A stretch of 64,000 bases of DNA from Schistocephalus solidus. Taxonomy: Eukaryota; Platyhelminthes; Cestoda; Diphyllobothriidea; Diphyllobothriidae. Below, piece after piece: positions 1 through 12,631 of the stretch. Both the position numbers and the translations under genes were made by a program. Below the pieces are notes generated by a model. That model had not been told where the DNA came from and made no database searches. It saw nothing but the letters and a program-made list of their open reading frames with translations. The stretch's first letter is position 1; every line of letters starts with the position of its first letter. Location of the stretch: positions 62,001-126,000 of the forward strand of contig WEDG01003956.1 in the NCBI GenBank assembly GCA_017591395.1. The letters run 5' to 3'.

Positions 1-2290
1 ATTTAGAGGAACCAACTGCACTTAAGTCTTCCTCCGCGAATGTCTGTGATGCAACCGATTAAAATATGATAAGGAACTCCTTTGGCTCACATCAGAGGTG
101 AATCTGAGGTTAGTTAACACATCATCTATCAACTTGTGGTGAGAATGCGAAAGCATGTGGTCTTGCAGGTGATTCAAGTGGTAGACAGGGGGACCGGTCA
201 TGTCACTTAGCTATGCACGCCCTGTAAAAAATAACTTCATCATGAAGAGAAACTGCAAGCAAAGCAGGGTCTCTAATGATCTAGACAGGAGAAGAACACA
301 ACAGGCTCAGTGCCAAGTAGCATTCACCAGTTTCTACATTACCGTTGTTATCCAGTTTCAAACTTTCAAGATTAATACCCAATGATTGGCGACGGAAATG
401 CATCATATTGCTTACGAGGCAGTTTAAGGTATATCCATCGCTTTATGCTCGAGACCCCCAGCATGAACAAGCCATTGGGTCAAACGCTTCATCAAAAGGA
501 CACCTGTGTTGCAGAGATCGAGCCGTCATCTTTTTGCATACAGTTAAAATGAACGTAAATGTTTACCGAAGTACAATATGCCCATTCACCTGGAAAACCG
601 ATACTCCCTCATAACTACGCCCGGTCTGCAAAGAAAGCACATAATTGTACTAAACATCGCAAATCTTAGTAGAGTAACTGCAAACAACCAGCGTCTTGAG
701 TGATGGAGACTGGAGAATGTAACCATGATCCAATTAAAAGTTTTGTCGACATGCAATTTTTCCATGCTTTTTGTAAAAAGGCTAAGGGATAAGCACGAGT
801 AAAGAGTTCAACCAGCTCCTACATTCTCATTGCTATCCACTTACAAACTAACAAGAGTTCGATTGTTAGAACGAGCACATGTCCTACACTGGATGCAAAC
901 TACCCAGGCTTCCAAGGCTGCTCGTGTCTTTAGTACTCTCTTAAATATCCGTCCTAGGTCTCTGTTGTTGCGGTCGGCATCTCTAACCACTATGGATTTC
1001 CTAGCCTGCTTACGACACTGCCTTATTCCTTCTACTTCAGGGCGCTTTCATCCTCCGATCAGAAGGGTGCGCAAACAGATGGTGCCAAATTCTTCGCTGG
1101 AAGCATAAACCTGGATGATGACGATGAAATGCTTGAAATCCAACGGCTTAAGGGAAAACAGCTTCAAGATGTGGTCACTCAACTTCAGGTCAGAAATTGC
1201 ACCACCTTCATTCACTGCTAGCAGCTCACTGAGAAATCTTTGAGTCGTCAACTGAGACAAATTCCGACTCCTGATAAAGCTTTATAGGCAAATCTCCTAA
1301 ACTATTCAGAATGACGATTTTCCCATTTCCCCCACGGAATGCGCACATCACAAATGACGTGCAATTAAATCACTTTATAATGATAGCGGACTTGCACGAC
1401 ATCTGTTGCCCTCTCAAATCTCTCTCTCTTTCTCACTCAAGGCAGAGTCCGAATACCTGGAGTTGGGATTGAGCACAGTGGCTGACGGAGCCCAACAACC
1501 CATCTGCGCGTGAGAAACGTGTCTCGTCCACACACAAATATAAAAGCGGAAGGTTTGATCCAAATAAGTGGGAGTGCCACTGAGGTCACATAAGGAGGAA
1601 CCATTCCAGCCCGACATAAGTCCTGAGGAGAACCTTGTAATTCCCTCATTTGGCAGCCTTGCAATTCATGCATTCGAGCACAGCATGACAGTTTAAAAGC
1701 ACATCCGATTGCTTGAAGTGAGGAATTACGCTGAAGTGCATTAAGGACGAAGTTTTCCGAGCCTGGCGAAATATCTACTCTTCCTTTGACACGTGCCAGT
1801 CCACTGTCCAATTCAGTTAGGCTGGCTGATGCTGGGATTGAGTGCGAGTGAATGATTGAGCTAAAATACTCGTCTACGGGTTCCAAACATGACATGCCTC
1901 ACCGCAGAACACATAAGGTTTCGCATAAAGTAAGTGGGAGGCTCGGAGTTTACATGCACGAGATTTGCATAGAGGCAAAATTAAGCAGGAGCCCTCGAGT
2001 CTGCCTCTCAGGCCACCAGTCAATCACTTCATGCACAGGGTTGACTGTGAGGTCTAGTCATACCGTTTTTTGGCAACCTGTCTATCCACAACTTTCCGCG
2101 CGCCATGAGAGAGATTCAACACATAAGATTTAGTATAGTGTAGCAGGCTGAAATGCCGTATAGATGGTCGCTCTTCCCCCTCCAGTGCAGCATTTGAAGT
2201 TTCTTGTCTGTCGATAATCTGGGGCGCTGTGTTTGATGAAGCTGCACGAGACCGTATAAGCGTGTTACACACGACCTGGTCAGTCACCAG
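1..2290. other. Region with no recognised gene
   Basis: No conserved domain, splice-supported exon or transposon protein was recognised here. The longest open frame is 152 codons on the minus strand (1437-1895). A second minus-strand frame (1414-1617) overlaps it, and the local base composition is more GC-rich than the AT-rich blocks further right, so an old transposon fragment is possible. I assign no function. Confidence 0.4.
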
Positions 2291-2299
2291 GTGACACCA

Positions 2300-2640
2300 G
2301 GTTACATGAGCGGTGCATTTCCGTGCGCATGGTCAGCGATGTGGAGCAGGTTTGCATGTGCTGTACGGACGGATAAAACGGTGTGTTTTCAAGAGGTTTT
2401 AACTACTGTATTTTAATCACAGATTTTAATGGGGGTGTAATTGGTGCTGTAGATCCATGCGATGATTGAATGTTTGTGGGCCGTGCGCAGTCATGTCGGG
2501 ACCCCTGTCATTAATTTACCTCTCACAGAAAGATGGATTGGCACGTGGTCGTCCAGGCCAATGCGTGATGTGAAAGTGCGGTCACAACGGGGACAGACTG
2601 GGATATAGTTTAAAATGCGGTTCTGCTAACAGTGGTGGTG
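2300..2640 (-). pseudogene. C2H2 zinc-finger fragment of the LINE ORF
   Basis: Reading the minus strand near 2533-2600 gives CPRCDRTFTSRIGLDDH, a C2H2 finger of the same type found at the C-terminus of the LINE ORF elsewhere in the window. A more decayed finger (FNHRM) follows near 2460-2490. The frame is broken and no flanking RT sequence is attached. This is a 3' fragment of a LINE copy in the orientation opposite to the block starting at 2.7 kb, not a host zinc-finger gene. Confidence 0.6.
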
Positions 2641-2699
2641 AGTTGGTGGTCATTTTCGTCGACGTGGATGTGTGACAGTGGTTATGGAGGTGCTGGTGG

Positions 2700-3600
2700 G
2701 AAAGTTAATGCAAGCTGGTACACTAGAGACTATCAAGGTTTCCAAGGAGCCGTGGCTTCGAAGGATGCGAAAGGGCGCCTTCCAACAGATCACGCCATCA
2801 ACCCAATGTATGCTATACGTTGAGTGGTTGAGCAGTGGACTGGAACTAAGACGGCGATGACACCTTCCTACCCGTAGTTTTGGGAACCCTCACGCGTGTA
2901 TTAAGAGGATCAGGTCATGCTGTGGCGTCCGAAAATGGGTTCACCGGCCCTGTCAGTCCATGTGCCCAATCTCTCATCAGACAATTGACCGGCGCGGACG
3001 GTGGCCTGATTCTGTGGGGAGATTAAGGTAGACGGCGCAGCGCATTTTCCTCACTATAAATCAGCTGACGAGCTTGAAAACTATCATGGTGCGCTAAAAG
3101 CCATAGCTTGGAAGGTTTCCCACTGACGGGATAATTCGGACCACGTGGTGAGTTAAGTGTGTGCGTTTGTGCGCATTGGAAGACTGGCGGACTGTGAGGC
3201 TGCTATGGCTCCTTCTTAATGTGGCCTTTATGGCACTCCCACTCCGTGGGATACAAGCCAGGTGTGGTAGTAAGCCCAGCGGTGGCTCCAGTCGCACCAG
3301 CCACCTGCCTCTTCTCATACTTCCGATCTTCTTGACTCTGTCATGAAACCGGGCTCAGGCGGGGGAGGAGGAGAGAGTGCGGTAGCTGCAACGAAAGGCT
3401 ACTATCACTTTAAACTAATCCACACGCAAGTCAACGTCCCTTCACCACCCTTCTGTTGAGCATACGGTGGATATCGTCGGACTACGACGGTCGAACTGTC
3501 GTCGTATGGCTGACCAGTGGACTGGGAGTCAGTCGGTGATGGCTCCTTCTTACCATCGCTACAATGGAAGTGCCAGGATATGCGAACTAACCTTTTCACT
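2700..3600 (+). mobile_element. LINE 3' UTR fragment (zinc-finger LINE family)
   Basis: This stretch shares ordered blocks with 5.56-6.45 kb (+) and with the reverse complement of 17.27-18.1 kb. Shared blocks are a 'gcttggaaggtttcc' segment, a 'tggctccttctta' segment, a 'cttgactctgtc' segment followed by GGGGGAGGAGG, a 'ctactatcactttaaacta' segment and a terminal 'ggtcgaactgtcg' segment (3489-3501). It lies after the coding part in the other copies, so I read it as 3' UTR. It is followed directly by another coding fragment, so this is a tandem or nested arrangement. Boundaries are approximate. Confidence 0.6.
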
Positions 3601-3659
3601 ATCTGATGAAACCTTTGCCATATTGATTCGCAATGGACTGTAGAAAATCATGCAGTAAT

Positions 3660-5480
3660 GCGACCATCTTGTGTGGTTCACGCATATGATTGGTCAGCTT
3701 CATGAAGGGATGATGGCGCACGTCTCTGACACCTGGACGGTATCCGAAGCATTCGCAGCGACCAATGGAGTGCAGCAGGGCTGCGTATTGGCTCCCACCC
3801 TGTTCAGTCTCATGTTCTCGGCTATGCTGATGGACGCCTACCGTGATGAGCAGCCTGGCATCCGCATCGCCTACAGAACTGATGAGCACCTTCTCATCAG
3901 TCGGCATATGCAGGCCCCAACGTGCGTGTCTACGGCTACAGTCCATGACTTGCTCTTTGCGGATGACTGTGCACTTAACACCGAGACGGAGGATGACATT
4001 CAACAGGGCATGGGCCTTTTCGCCGAAAACTGCGCCGATTTTAGATTAGCAATCAGTACAGGCAAAACGGTTGTCATGCGCCAGCCACCACCCAGCGCGG
4101 AATACAATGCTCCCTGAATCCATGTCCATGGCACTCAACTCAAAAACTTTGCTTATATGGGGAGCACGCTGTCACGCAACACGAGAATTGATGACGAGGT
4201 TGCTCAGCGTATCTCCAAAGCCTGTCAGGCCTTCGGTCGGCTGCAGGCCTCCGTGTGGAATCGCCACGGTATTCACCTTGAACACAAAACTGAAGATATA
4301 CAAGGACGTCGTCTTGACAACACTCCTTTACGGAGCGGAGACCTGGACCGTCTACTCGAACCAAGCCAGGAAGCTGAATCACTTCCATCACAGCTGCCTC
4401 CGCAGAATACTGAAGCTGCGATGGAAAGACAGGATCCTGGACACGGAAGTCCTGGAAAGAAGGAATCCTCAGCATCCACGCCATGCTGAGGTAAGTGAAA
4501 CTGCGATGCAGTGGCCACTTGGTGAAAATACAGGAAGAGTGACTACCCAAACGAATTTTATACGGAGATGTCGCTACGGATGCTCGTCTACAGGGAGGTA
4601 AAAAACGATGCTACAAGGATACTTTGAAGAAATCTCTGAAGCAACTGAAGCGCACATTCCGTGCGCGAATTGGCCTGGTCGGACATCTTCGAACTCAATG
4701 CAACAACAAACCCGTAACCTTAACATCTGCCACACCTGCCTCAGACCCCACGACAACGACCACCCCAACCACTGATAACAACTTCATCGATACCCCGCCA
4801 CCCACGATCACCGATATTATCCTCCCTATACCACCCCATGTGCCGATCACGGCGACGAACACCACTTGTCCCACTCCCGCTACCTCAGTAGTCACCTCCA
4901 ACTACCTGCCACCTGCTACCTCCAACACCGCCACCCCCAGTACCAGCGATGGGAACTCATTACTAACATGTCCTCATTTCGATCGCACATTTCCCTCACA
5001 CATCGGCCACTTGCAAATCGATCGCACAGAGACTGGTGAACTAGTGCCTGGAGCACAAACACACAGCAGAGACTGTCGCATCCAATGTTCTAAATGCCCG
5101 CGCGCATTCACTCATCGCATGGGCTTGATCGGTCACCTGCGCATCCGTAAAAGCGGCGTCCACAGCGATACAAGCACATCTTGCTCACCCATCAGCACTT
5201 CACATATTCCTCCCATAACCTCGACTACCAGAATCAGCAGCAGACCTCATGCAGACTCAGCACCTCCCGACCTTTCTTGTCCTCATTGTCACTGCACATG
5301 CACATCACGCATTGGCCTGATTGGTCACTTGTAAATCCGTCGCACAGAGACTGATGAACCAGTGCCAGAGGCACCAACATACACCCGACAAACTCGAGTC
5401 AACTGTTTGCAATCTAAACGCACATTCACACGCCGCATGAGCTTATTAGGGCACATCCTGCGGTAGAACACCGCTGGTTA
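3660..5480 (+). pseudogene. Non-LTR retrotransposon RT C-terminus plus C2H2 fingers, decayed
   Basis: This is a 5'-truncated copy of the AP-endonuclease/RT LINE. RT motifs are readable: [18 protein letters not shown] (3762-3815) and LLFADDCAL (3952-3978, catalytic ADD). RT thumb/C-terminal sequence follows ([20 protein letters not shown], then [13 protein letters not shown]) in shifting frames with stops. From 4624 a 236-codon open frame carries a Thr/Pro-rich linker and degenerate zinc fingers (CSKCPRAFTHRMGLIGHLRI is the best; others have lost ligands). Further finger remnants continue past a stop at 5332 to about 5465. An internal deletion joins KKSLKQLK directly to [17 protein letters not shown], removing the first finger's CxxC. 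The copy cannot encode an active enzyme. Confidence 0.85.
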
Positions 5481-5559
5481 TACCACAACACTATATCTAT
5501 CCTCATTGGCCTCTGAACCTCAAATGATCACACGCAACAACACAAAACAATGCTCTCAG

Positions 5560-6450
5560 TCTGCATAGCTGATTGAGGGGTAAGTATGATGCTCGGCTCC
5601 TTCTCTATGTGAATCCTCTGTTGAATGTGTGATCTGAGTTTGAGAATATCACGAGGCGATAAGCGCCGAGGGTTGGAAGGTTGCCAATTGACAGTAACAA
5701 CCAGACCTCGCAGTCAATCCACTGTGTGTTGTGGGGAGTGGCTGACTGGTGGTCTGAGAGTCAGGCTGCGATGGCTCCTTCTTAAGGTAACCTCCGGCTA
5801 TCGCACACATGTGAGCTGTGAGGCTTTCGATCCCCTGTTGTGTGAAATCCTGGTTATTGTGTTTGGGGGGCCAGGTCATGTTCGTAGTACACGTTGACGA
5901 GGTCACCAGCAGCTTCGCTCACGTCCACATCAGATAACTGATCGGCTCGGACGGTGGTCTGATTTTGGGGATGGGGGAGAGAGTGATGTCGACGGCTTAG
6001 TGCATTTTCCTCATTATAAACAATCTGATGCGCTTGAAAATATCACGGTGTGTTAAGAACCTTGCATTGGAAGTTTCCCATCTGATGGTATAACTATGAC
6101 AGCGCGGACAGCCCATTGTGTTTGTGTCAATAGGCTGACTGGCGGACTGAGAGTCAGACAGCAAGGGTTCCTTCTTACTCTGACCTTCATGGTTCTTCCA
6201 ATCAGCTGGGATCCAAGCTGCCTATCCCTAGGTTTGTATTCTTTTTTTGTACACATGCCTGCACCCTCGCCCATCTCCGGTCTTCTTGTCTCTGTCTTGA
6301 CACCGGGTCCAGGTGGAGGACTGGAGCAGAGAGTAAGGTAGCTGCAGCGTAAATCCATTCTCACTTTAACCTATCGCCAGTGACCATCACTGCACCACTC
6401 TGCTCTAGAGCGTACAATGGAACTCGTCATAACCGAGGGTCGAACTATTG
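5560..6450 (+). mobile_element. 3' UTR of the zinc-finger LINE
   Basis: This follows the zinc-finger remnant in the same orientation and repeats the block order seen at 2.7-3.6 kb. The 'ttggaaggttgcc' segment occurs twice (near 5674 and near 6066 with changes), as does the 'tggctccttctta' type segment (5769 and about 6170), so the 3' UTR itself holds an internal duplication. It ends near the 'gaaccgagggtcgaac'-like segment (about 6430-6445). No open frame of interest is present. Confidence 0.6.
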
Positions 6451-8924
6451 TCGGTAGTGGGCAGTTTAACATTGGGGAGTTTTTTCGTCATTCGTGGCAT
6501 TGCGTTATTGCGTGTACTGACAGGTTTGATGACGGACGAAGGGTGTAATATTGGTAGGCTATTAGGTACGAATGTCCATTGGCATGATGGCAGGCTTTGG
6601 CTGTTGAAATTATTGGTCTATGAGGTTTGAGAGTTGCGGGTCACTCTGTTGGCTTCGGAAGCGACCAACCGGTTGGTTTTGAAGGATTGTGCTCTAGTCA
6701 TCACTGCTGTTTTTTATGACAGTCAATCAAGTATCTGAGCTGACTTTTAGGTTCTCGAAGAAAGTTTTCAGAGTGTTCTTATAATCTCGTTTCCGTCTTC
6801 CATGTCGATGAGCCTCCATTGTGACGTTAACGTCAAATGGCCGCTTGGTTAGGCACAAATCGTCGATACTCACGATATGGCCTCTCCCTCATAAATGGAT
6901 TTATCTCTACCGGAAGTGACTTCCGAGGATTCTGGTTCGTTTCAGGACTTCTGTGTTTTAGACTCTATCTTTGTACTTTAGCTTGGCTATACTCCGTAGG
7001 AAGCTGGGGTGAAAGTAATTGCGTTTCCAGGCTTTATTGGAGTAGATTGTCCAGGTGAATTACAGGTTGGTCGGATAATTCTGAAAAAGCGGTTTTTCAT
7101 ATGTATACATTTCAAAATCTTCAACGTTTATTGAAGTTACTGATTAGTAATTAGCGAAAGCAAAGTTCGCTCACCAATTCGGCCTCCTAGTTTCTCGATG
7201 ATAAATTATGTATCATTTTTTTCGAGAGCTGTCTTCATTCAGTTGAAATTCTCCTGAAAACGCGAAAAAAACTTTGAACAGAATAATTTGCTGTAATTTA
7301 ATATTACGAGTTAAAACTTAGGTTTATAAAAAACCGAATGATCGGTTTGGTCAATTAGCTTCTAGTTAACACGATGTTTTTGAAACAAAACTTGTCAATC
7401 AAAATAGTCACCATATTATCAATTAACTGTTTGCTGTAGAGGCAGAAGCTTGTTTATGTCAATGAAAGAATTCACAAGCGGAGATTTGGCTAGAATCTCC
7501 TTAGGAAAGGCTTTAATCAGCCAGTTACCCAAATACCAAAAGTTAATTTTACCAATTCTTTACCTTCCAGATGCTTCAGCTTCTGAACGCTGAGATATGA
7601 AAAACATGGTTGGGTATTAGAGGGGATTGAATTTTAAAGTGTGTACACATACAACTTTTGGTGCATTTTTACGAGTCCGAGACAGTAGATATCTGTCGTA
7701 CTCATCAGGTTTCAGAAATTTGTATTAAAAATGCCCGTGGAATCCAACCAAATGTTTTCCTGGCCTTCTGGGGAGTTGGGAGCTACGTTTGCGTTTAGTG
7801 TGAATTTTAGGACTTAGGATCTATGTACTTGTGCTCCGTAATGATAATTTGCATCAGCTCTCCCATTTTAAATTGATTATTGGCATCAAATGATTGTGTG
7901 ACCCTACTACCTGGCGAAGAAACGTTGTGTGACCATCCTAACGAACACAATCTATAGGAGGACATGTAATACGGGAACGGTGGCAATGGGTGTAGGCCAG
8001 TTAAAATGACTTAAAAAGGTTGTAACGTTTTTGCAATGAAAAGAGAATGATGTGACTGTCATAATCATTCGAATGAGCTGGTTGTTTAAACGCTGAATTA
8101 AACCATATTCCATATCTACCTTTCCACATGCAAACCTAACCCTCACCCTATCCGTTGTGTTCGTTACGGTTAGCATTCATGCCGGGTTAGTAGGATGGCA
8201 GAATAGTTCCTTGCCAACTTAATGTGAGGCCGAAACAGTGCTGGATCAGTTGTTAAAGTAGGAAAATATTTGTTTAGCCTCAGTTCATATGGCACGAATT
8301 TGCGAACTTCCTTACGTGTACGATTATCTAGAGGTACCGGAAAATGCTTATGTAGGGTACTCCTGAGTTTTGGTGCAAACTTTTAACTTCACATTTTTCA
8401 TTAATGGCGGAAGGTGCCTAGTGTCCTATTAAGTTTTGAAACTAGCTTCGCCATCGTTGAAACTTTGCAATCTTCAGTTTCATTGTAAATTACATATTAT
8501 ACCGAGTTCCATCCGCTGTGTTTTGGCTTAGTTGCTAGTCAGATAGATAAAACTTTCTCAAATCATTCTTTTTCATCCTGTATATTTACAGGAAAAAAAC
8601 ATTTATTTCAGCATTTTGTAATATGTGTGTACTACATGTTTGCCAGACGTGAGTGAGTGAGTAATTGCTCAGCAGGTTTATAAACTCAACTTTTGTATCA
8701 CTGTAGGGCATTTGATGGTCATTCATAGCATTAATTATGATTTAGACAGGTTTTGCTGGAATAATGTCTGCCAAACTAGTATGATAAGCATATTTGGACC
8801 ACTGAACACGTTAATAAAGAAATATTTCGCATTTGGATGTGCTTATTTTCTATGAGAAATGGTTTCCTGTGAAATGTTTGGTAGGTCAAGGGAAGAGGCC
8901 TTGTGCTAAATTCCAGGGAAATTG

Positions 8925-8975
8925 AGGTTCGGGTTAGTGCTAGGGTTAAAGTTAGGGTTATGACTCTTAACTATG
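8925..8975 (+). repeat. Short degenerate TTAGGG-like tract
   Basis: Several interrupted GGGTTAG/TTAGGGTT motifs occur in a row (near 8932-8960). They are too irregular and too internal to be a telomere. Flanking sequence shares short blocks (ggaagagg on the left; reverse complement of ggcagcata on the right) with the 11.6-kb tract, which suggests the same repeat family in the opposite orientation. Confidence 0.45.
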
Positions 8976-11589
8976 CTGCCTTACTAAAAATTAGCAGATA
9001 ACCCTGGTTTCTCAGAAACTGAAGATGTGAGTAAATTCATCAAAAATGCAATTAAATGTCTATGAAGTTCTAAAAATAATTATATGAGTATATGTTGAGA
9101 AGTAATCAACAATTTAATCTGATTAAATTTTTAAAATATACACCTTATTTAAAATTGTAAGCACAATTTGGTTACGTTTTTGACAGTTAGAAATATGTGT
9201 TAAAGGCCATTTCTCAATCTACCCTTCGTTTTTGTGTGAAGCATTCAGGCAAAATGACAAACAGCAAAATAATAATTGGCATTCATTTTGAGCACTTCCT
9301 AGTTTTTTTTTAAATTTTCAAGAATATGCAACACAAACAGATTTAAAGAAATCTGGAACTTCACGAAGGTTTGTCTTCTGTTTTAATAGCGAGATGTGGA
9401 AAAACACGAAAGGCGACATCATTACAAATCAATTTTTGACAATGCTCAACTCTACCAGATTTATGACGTTATGTTTCAACGCAAGGAGTCAAGACGATTG
9501 AGACATCGTTTTCGAGGTATGAACAGTGCTTTTTTCCATGGAAATATCTCCAAAAAATAAAAATTGAAGAAGTAAGGGTCACTAACAGACGTCATCATAC
9601 TTGCTTGTAATATGTTATTAAAGGTATTGGGTGGAATAAAAGTTACGGTTTAAGCAATCAGTTTTTATATAGGATGACATAGAAGTAATACATGAAGTTG
9701 TCGCATAGCGATTTTCTGTTATATTTTATTCACATGGCACAACAACAGGTGGCACAAGATACGGTTAGTTTTGCTTAACGAGGCATTGAAGTCCTGAATA
9801 GTACATTATTTCCTTGACATTTTTTGTTCTAAAAATAACATAAATCCTCATATGTGATCATTTCCGTGAGCACTGTTATACAAAAATAAAAAAGTTTTCT
9901 CATGCATAAGGGAAGTAAATTAGACACAATTAATATTTTGTCGAAATCCAACCGCGAACTTCAAATAAACTCTTTTTTGATTAATGATCTGGATACCGAA
10001 ATTGTTGACAATGATTTGACGATCATAAAAACCTGGTGTTGACTGATTTCCGCGCCTTCTGTGACGAAAGAATGTTCTGCTGCTTCTTGTTTTTGTCAAT
10101 AACAAAAAGGGTCATTGACAAAAAGGGGAAAATTTTAAGTACGGTTGGTTTTTTTGTTGCTGGTAGCTGAGTTATGTCCTGAAATATCCTTGTGTTGAAT
10201 CCATGTTCCATATGCTCGGTTTACAAGGTTCTACCCTTGAAACAGATTCTAACACTGTAATCAGTACTATAGAGCATTCAAAGACACGTGGCAGTATTGT
10301 TCAATCATCCCGTCTGATTACTTAGAGGATATTATATTTTATATGAAATAATTTACCAAACTGGCAGCATAGGTACTGGCGAAAAGCCACTGCATGTCAC
10401 AGCTTCGAAGGGTTTAGATCATTAGTGGGTCCCCCAGCATTCCCTGTGTGCTTTCTGGTAGATACTGCAGTTTTGAAAATTCATCGGCAGCTATCAGTAC
10501 GATAAAGTATTTCATAGATTATTCTCGTGACTGCCTCTTGGCAGCTTGTCAATATTACGCATTTATACCGCAGTGGCTGATGGACTTCAGTCCAAATATT
10601 TATATCGAATTTGAGTCTGTGTATAAACCCAGAATAAACTGATTGGCTCCAAATTAATGTCTGAATTAGAGCCCTCTTAGGGATTTAAAATTGAAGTGGC
10701 AAATCTTCAAGACCCGTGCTTGGGAACAATGTTGGCCGCGGCCCATAAATAGATCCCAATGGTTCACACCAGTAGTCCTTGTATTTCCTTGTAGGCCTCT
10801 TGCAAAATTGAAGGCATATAATCAAACATCCCACCGTTTGGTCTTAAATCTCTCCAGAGAACCACAAATTGTGCAAAAAAGATTTTCCTCTATGCAGAAA
10901 AGTCATCTTTTAGGCCATCCTGATGACCAAAAGCAGAATTCCTCAAACTTGCGAAAGCACCCGCATTGCGGTGGCTGGTTTCACACAAATAGTCACAGTG
11001 CACTGTAGTTCTGTGTCCTTAGGAATGCGGATGCTATGTCAAGGGCGGCGGTAACATAGTCGAGTTGGTTGACATTCTCTAAACGTTTAAAATCTTGGAT
11101 TTGCCACTAGTGAACTGCTTTGCTCTTGCAGTTAAAATGATCCCATTCCCTCAAATGAAATAAAGTAACTTCCGCCGAATCTTAGCCAGCAACTAAACCA
11201 TGTCTCATCTGCTAATATTTTATTCAAGAAACCGCAATCTCGAGCAGGTTATTCCGCAATAATCAGGCATGTGACCCCTCACAGAAAACCGGATGCGATG
11301 ATGCCTGTTATAGGGAATGGTGGTTATAAGGTTTTTACGTGTAGGGTAAACTAAACTGACAGATAACTGTTCTCTGGAATCAAAATTTGTAAAAATACAT
11401 TCATTGTTTAAATACATTAATAAGCGACATAAGAGCGCGCAATTAAGCATGCAGGCATTAGGGCACTGTAAAAAGGTGGATAATTGGAAACTTTAGGCAT
11501 TGGCCAGATGAATTGCTCCCATCCCGTTATGACCAATCAAATTGAAGGAGAAAGTAAGAAGAATATTTAGTTCAGGCTGCGTCTGAAGA

Positions 11590-11880
11590 TATAATTTAAG
11601 TTGACAAAGTTGGCAGCATAACCCCTTACCATAAACTCATGTCTAAAACATAACTCTAAACATAACCGCTAATCTTCACCCCAAATCCCAATCCCAGGTC
11701 CAGCCATAAGCCTACAATTTAACCCTAACTCATTACTCATAATGTTAGCCACAACATTGGACATCTTACGCTAACACTAACCAGAATCCGGACCCTAAGA
11801 ATAATCCTAAGCCGAAAGCTAACCTTGATAATAACACTTAATAGGTTTCAAAGAGATATGAGCCAAGGAAGAGGTGGTCA
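11590..11880 (-). repeat. Degenerate CCCTAA-like repeat tract
   Basis: The plus strand carries many variants of AACCCTAA/CATAACTC/CCTAAG spaced irregularly over about 250 bp. A 10-bp inverted match, TTAAGTTGAC at the left edge (near 11595) and GTCAACTTAA at the right (near 11877), brackets the tract. It may therefore be a terminal-inverted-repeat element with a telomere-like interior, distinct from the better-defined family at 22.6, 24.8 and 34.4 kb. Confidence 0.45.
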
Positions 11881-12233
11881 ACTTAAGCCTATCCAACGGA
11901 CATATCTAGGTATTTCTTCGAAGTAAAGACTAGGCGACGCCACATATCCAATTATTCTTTGTAAGGTCTGATTGAGTGGAAAATCCTTTGACTGCTTTCA
12001 CATTTCTTGCGGTCTGGCTTTAGGAAAACGTACTGAAGGCTGTGACTCGATCGTTGAGAGAAATGTTTTCTTATAGTTTGCCATAAGAACTCGGTATATG
12101 TTTGTGTCCGCAACCCGAGGTTGATATCATACCATCGTTATAATTTTTTTTGAAACAACAAGGGCATCTGTGAGCTGTTGAAGGGAACACAGCAATACAT
12201 AGTGAAGTTGTAGCTATTTTAAATCCCTCATAG

Positions 12234-12631
12234 AGTCTATCCGCAAGCGACTGGCTGCCCGGAGAGCGCAAGCTGCTGCTGGCAGGCTGGCATTGGAAGA
12301 CTCTCCGAACGACTTCCGTGTTCTGAGAGACATGGAGGACTCCGAAGAGAGCAGCGACGAAGAGAACCGTGAGGGGAGGGGCTTGGACACACTCCATACC
12401 TCCTTTGGAAAGGGTGATGCAAACCCCCTCTCCTCTTCAATTAGGGTGAAGCCTCGTGAGAGTAAGGACCGCGATAGGGTTGCGCCTACTGCCAAGTATG
12501 GGGAAATGCGTGATGTGGCCAAAAAGTTTGCCGGTAGCGGGCCGAGCCGAGCACACTGGGCCGATATGCATGAAGTGGTGGAACGTGGACTTGTGGTGGG
12601 ACTAAGCAGTTATGAGCGTAATTTGCAAGAG
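12234..12631 (+). CDS. RhoGEF exon 1 of those found: N-terminal segment and pre-DH motif
   Basis: The acceptor CCCTCATAG precedes the exon and the donor is GAG|GTACGT. It begins with two bases of a split codon, then 132 codons: a basic start (IRKRLAARR), an acidic stretch ([15 protein letters not shown]), a charged linker, and [18 protein letters not shown] before LQE. Ephexins have a W-x-D-x-x-V segment just before the DH domain that takes part in autoinhibition, so this segment probably does the same (inference). The same exon start, end phase and motif recur in the copy at 58.4 kb, which supports both splice sites. The open frame upstream is closed by a stop at 12203. Confidence 0.85.

Larger units (their letters stand above)
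6450..12233. other. AT-rich gene-free block
   Basis: No exon, transposon protein or RNA gene was recognised. Open frames are short and unsupported on both strands. Two degenerate TTAGGG-like tracts (about 8.93 and 11.6-11.86 kb) are listed separately. Upstream exons and the promoter of the RhoGEF gene may lie here, because the first exon identified starts inside a reading frame with a splice acceptor, but the N-terminus of this family is too poorly conserved for me to pick them out. Confidence 0.4.

Noticed and set aside
4140..4550. 136-codon minus-strand ORF
   Set aside because: Antisense of the RT C-terminal region of the plus-strand LINE copy.
8930..8965. Telomere
   Set aside because: TTAGGG-like units are few, irregular and internal; they are interspersed repeats, not a chromosome end.
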